DNA of 44,184 bases from Plectonema radiosum NIES-515 (lineage in GTDB: Bacteria > Cyanobacteriota > Cyanobacteriia > Cyanobacteriales > Nostocaceae): assembly GCF_025753815.1 (NCBI RefSeq), contig NZ_JAOWRF010000369.1, positions 1 to 44,184 of the forward strand, given 5' to 3'. The notes beneath the pieces are model-generated. The model saw only the letters and a list, made by a program, of their open reading frames with translations. It did no database searches and was not told the DNA's origin. This document shows, piece after piece, positions 43,076-44,184 of this stretch. Position 1 is the stretch's first letter. Each line of letters opens with the position of its first letter. Made by a program: the position numbers and the translations under genes.

Positions 43076-43960
43076 TCAATTTGTCAAGTTATCAAATTCT
43101 CCTAAAATTACTTCACCTTGTTGGCAAAGTTCCTCATGAAATTGACCGTTACTTGCTAGTACAGCACCCCACTGATTAATATCACCTGTGTTATATTGTA
43201 ATGGCGTACCGTCGAAGTGAGTGTACTTTCCACCAGCTTCTGTGAGAATCAATTCTGGGGCTGCTATGTCCCAATCTTTTGGCGCAGATTTTCCCGAAAG
43301 GGAGATATAAACATCTGCCTTTTGTTCAACAATCGTAGCAATTTTGCAACCGACACTCCCGATAGCTTTTTGATTAGCAAAGGGCAGTTTTTCTAGCAGA
43401 TAATCTAATCTTTCGTTGCGGTGACTCCGACTGACAACTACAGTTAAATCTTGGATGTTTTCCCGTGATGAAACCTGTATTTTTTGACTTTGGCGTTGGC
43501 GTAGCCTCTCAGAATGAGAATCGCGTGTTTCTACAAATGCACCACCACCTTTTATTGCATAATACAATTTTTCGGCTTCCGGCACAGCTACCACCGCTAA
43601 AATTGGGCGTTTTTCTTTCACCAAAGCGATGTGAACCGCATATTCACCAGTTTTTTGGATAAAATCTCGCGTACCATCTAAAGGATCAATTATCCATACT
43701 AATTCTTGACTCAGCGCTCCTTGAACTTTATAAGTTTCTTCGCTAATATAACCAAAATCTTCATTACCCAAACTCCCTTGTAGCTTCTCTAAAATGTATT
43801 GACTCACAGCTACATCTGCAACAGTTACAGGCTCATTTTGCTTATATTGCACTTCTAAATCGAAATCTTTGACAGTTCCGTGGTAATAAGATTGTAGTAT
43901 ATCTGCTGCCCCCCAACCAACAGAACAAGCGATCGCTAATATTTCTTGTATGTCTTTCAT
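43076..43960 (-). CDS. CysQ/inositol monophosphatase family phosphatase
   Basis: This 294-residue enzyme of the Mg2+-dependent, Li+-sensitive phosphatase superfamily has metal-binding residues D49 (PVTVAD), E74/E75 (YISEETY), D92 and D95 (WIIDPLDGTRDF) and D231 (PKDWDIAAPELIL). Such enzymes cleave 3'-phosphoadenosine 5'-phosphate (CysQ), inositol phosphate or fructose-1,6-bisphosphate. The WIIDPLDGTRDF form and PKDWD motif favour CysQ-like 3'(2'),5'-bisphosphate nucleotidase. ATG start at 43960. The sequence DSHSERLRQRQSQKI (residues ~147-161) looks like an insertion relative to relatives. The next gene on the strand is a PfkB kinase fragment. Confidence 0.88.
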   Translation of the reverse strand: MKDIQEILAIACSVGWGAADILQSYYHGTVKDFDLEVQYKQNEPVTVADVAVSQYILEKLQGSLGNEDFGYISEETYKVQGALSQELVWIIDPLDGTRDFIQKTGEYAVHIALVKEKRPILAVVAVPEAEKLYYAIKGGGAFVETRDSHSERLRQRQSQKIQVSSRENIQDLTVVVSRSHRNERLDYLLEKLPFANQKAIGSVGCKIATIVEQKADVYISLSGKSAPKDWDIAAPELILTEAGGKYTHFDGTPLQYNTGDINQWGAVLASNGQFHEELCQQGEVILGEFDNLTN

Positions 43961-44012
43961 TTATTTCTCTTTTCCGATCACGTAAAATACACGATTCTTA
44001 ACTTCATCGCAC

Positions 44013-44184
44013 TCAACACTGTGAATTCATCCAGCGACGTGTTCCAAAAAATTGACACGAATAAGCAGCGATATTAGCCGCCTGTGCAAGTGCATCGGGA
44101 AAACTTTCTCGTAAAATATAATTACAGAAAGCACCGTGAAAAATATCTCCGGCTCCTAGTGTATCTTTTGGTTCAATCTTTGGT
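44013..44184 (-). CDS. PfkB-family sugar kinase, C-terminal fragment (cut by window edge)
   Basis: The window ends inside this gene, so only the C-terminal ~57 residues are seen, reading PKIEPKDTLGAGDIFHGAFC then NYILRESFPDALAQAANIAA and YSCQFFGTRRWMNSQC-stop. The DTLGAGDIFHGAF block is the PfkB/ribokinase anion-hole signature with the catalytic aspartate. The substrate (ribose, adenosine, fructose or other) cannot be judged from this part. Confidence 0.85.
   Translation of the reverse strand, partial: PKIEPKDTLGAGDIFHGAFCNYILRESFPDALAQAANIAAYSCQFFGTRRWMNSQC

Noticed and set aside
1-44184. CRISPR array or cas genes
   Set aside because: No regularly spaced direct repeats of 25-40 bases with unique spacers were seen; the tandem repeats present have 7-8-base units and no spacers.

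Overview
This 44.2-kb window comes from a filamentous, very probably heterocyst-forming cyanobacterium (Nostocales). The evidence is many copies of the HIP1 octamer (gcgatcgc), short dispersed repeats and CCCCATT-type tandem heptamers typical of this order, cyanobacterial marker proteins (NdhM, a CAAD-domain protein, cyanobacterial GshA, DUF2358) and a small protein resembling the Npun_R1517 heterocyst-regulator family. The DNA is moderately AT-rich, with long gaps between genes that mostly stand alone. It reads as ordinary chromosome with small accessory patches, not as a prophage or plasmid.

Layout. 1-534: 3' end of homoserine dehydrogenase. 753-2819: an ATP-grasp ligase fused to a SET methyltransferase domain, followed by a second SET protein; a convergent MATE exporter follows (3305-4777). 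5073-8089: SLH-domain envelope protein, a possible structured RNA, a CAAD thylakoid protein and a secreted pentapeptide-repeat protein. 8479-12208: epoxide-hydrolase-like enzyme, GHL10 glycosidase-like protein, LptA-like protein, DUF2358 and a small unknown. 12305-12516 is a wrecked HigB toxin gene. 12795-15686: uvrA with a LexA-type SOS box upstream, then tRNA-Met(CAT) and a large LysM/M23 envelope peptidase. 19687-23967: trmL, gshA, a histone-deacetylase-fold enzyme and an MscS channel. 23968-27125 is a mobile-DNA patch: a possible IS end relic, a MITE-like repeat, a gene broken by a nonsense codon and a frameshift, Uma2/Rpn-like debris and an intact IS200/IS605 element (tnpA + tnpB). 27216-32845: alpha/beta hydrolase, YdcF-like protein, S41 processing peptidase, family-2 glycosyltransferase and a NarL-type response regulator. 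33577-36665: putative heterocyst-related small protein, ndhM and a secreted phytase-like esterase. 37721-42622: three co-directional genes for a PP2C phosphatase, a CHAT-protease/FHA protein and an acidic unknown. 42806-44184: a ribosomal protein bS21 gene with a one-base frameshift, a CysQ/inositol-monophosphatase-family enzyme and the 3' end of a PfkB sugar kinase.

Most genes are housekeeping or envelope functions with no shared pathway. Two local groups look like functional units: the ATP-grasp-SET/SET pair (753-2819) and the PP2C/CHAT-FHA/unknown trio (37721-42622). These are the best candidates for poorly described systems. All assignments rest on reading motifs by eye; no database search or folding program was run.
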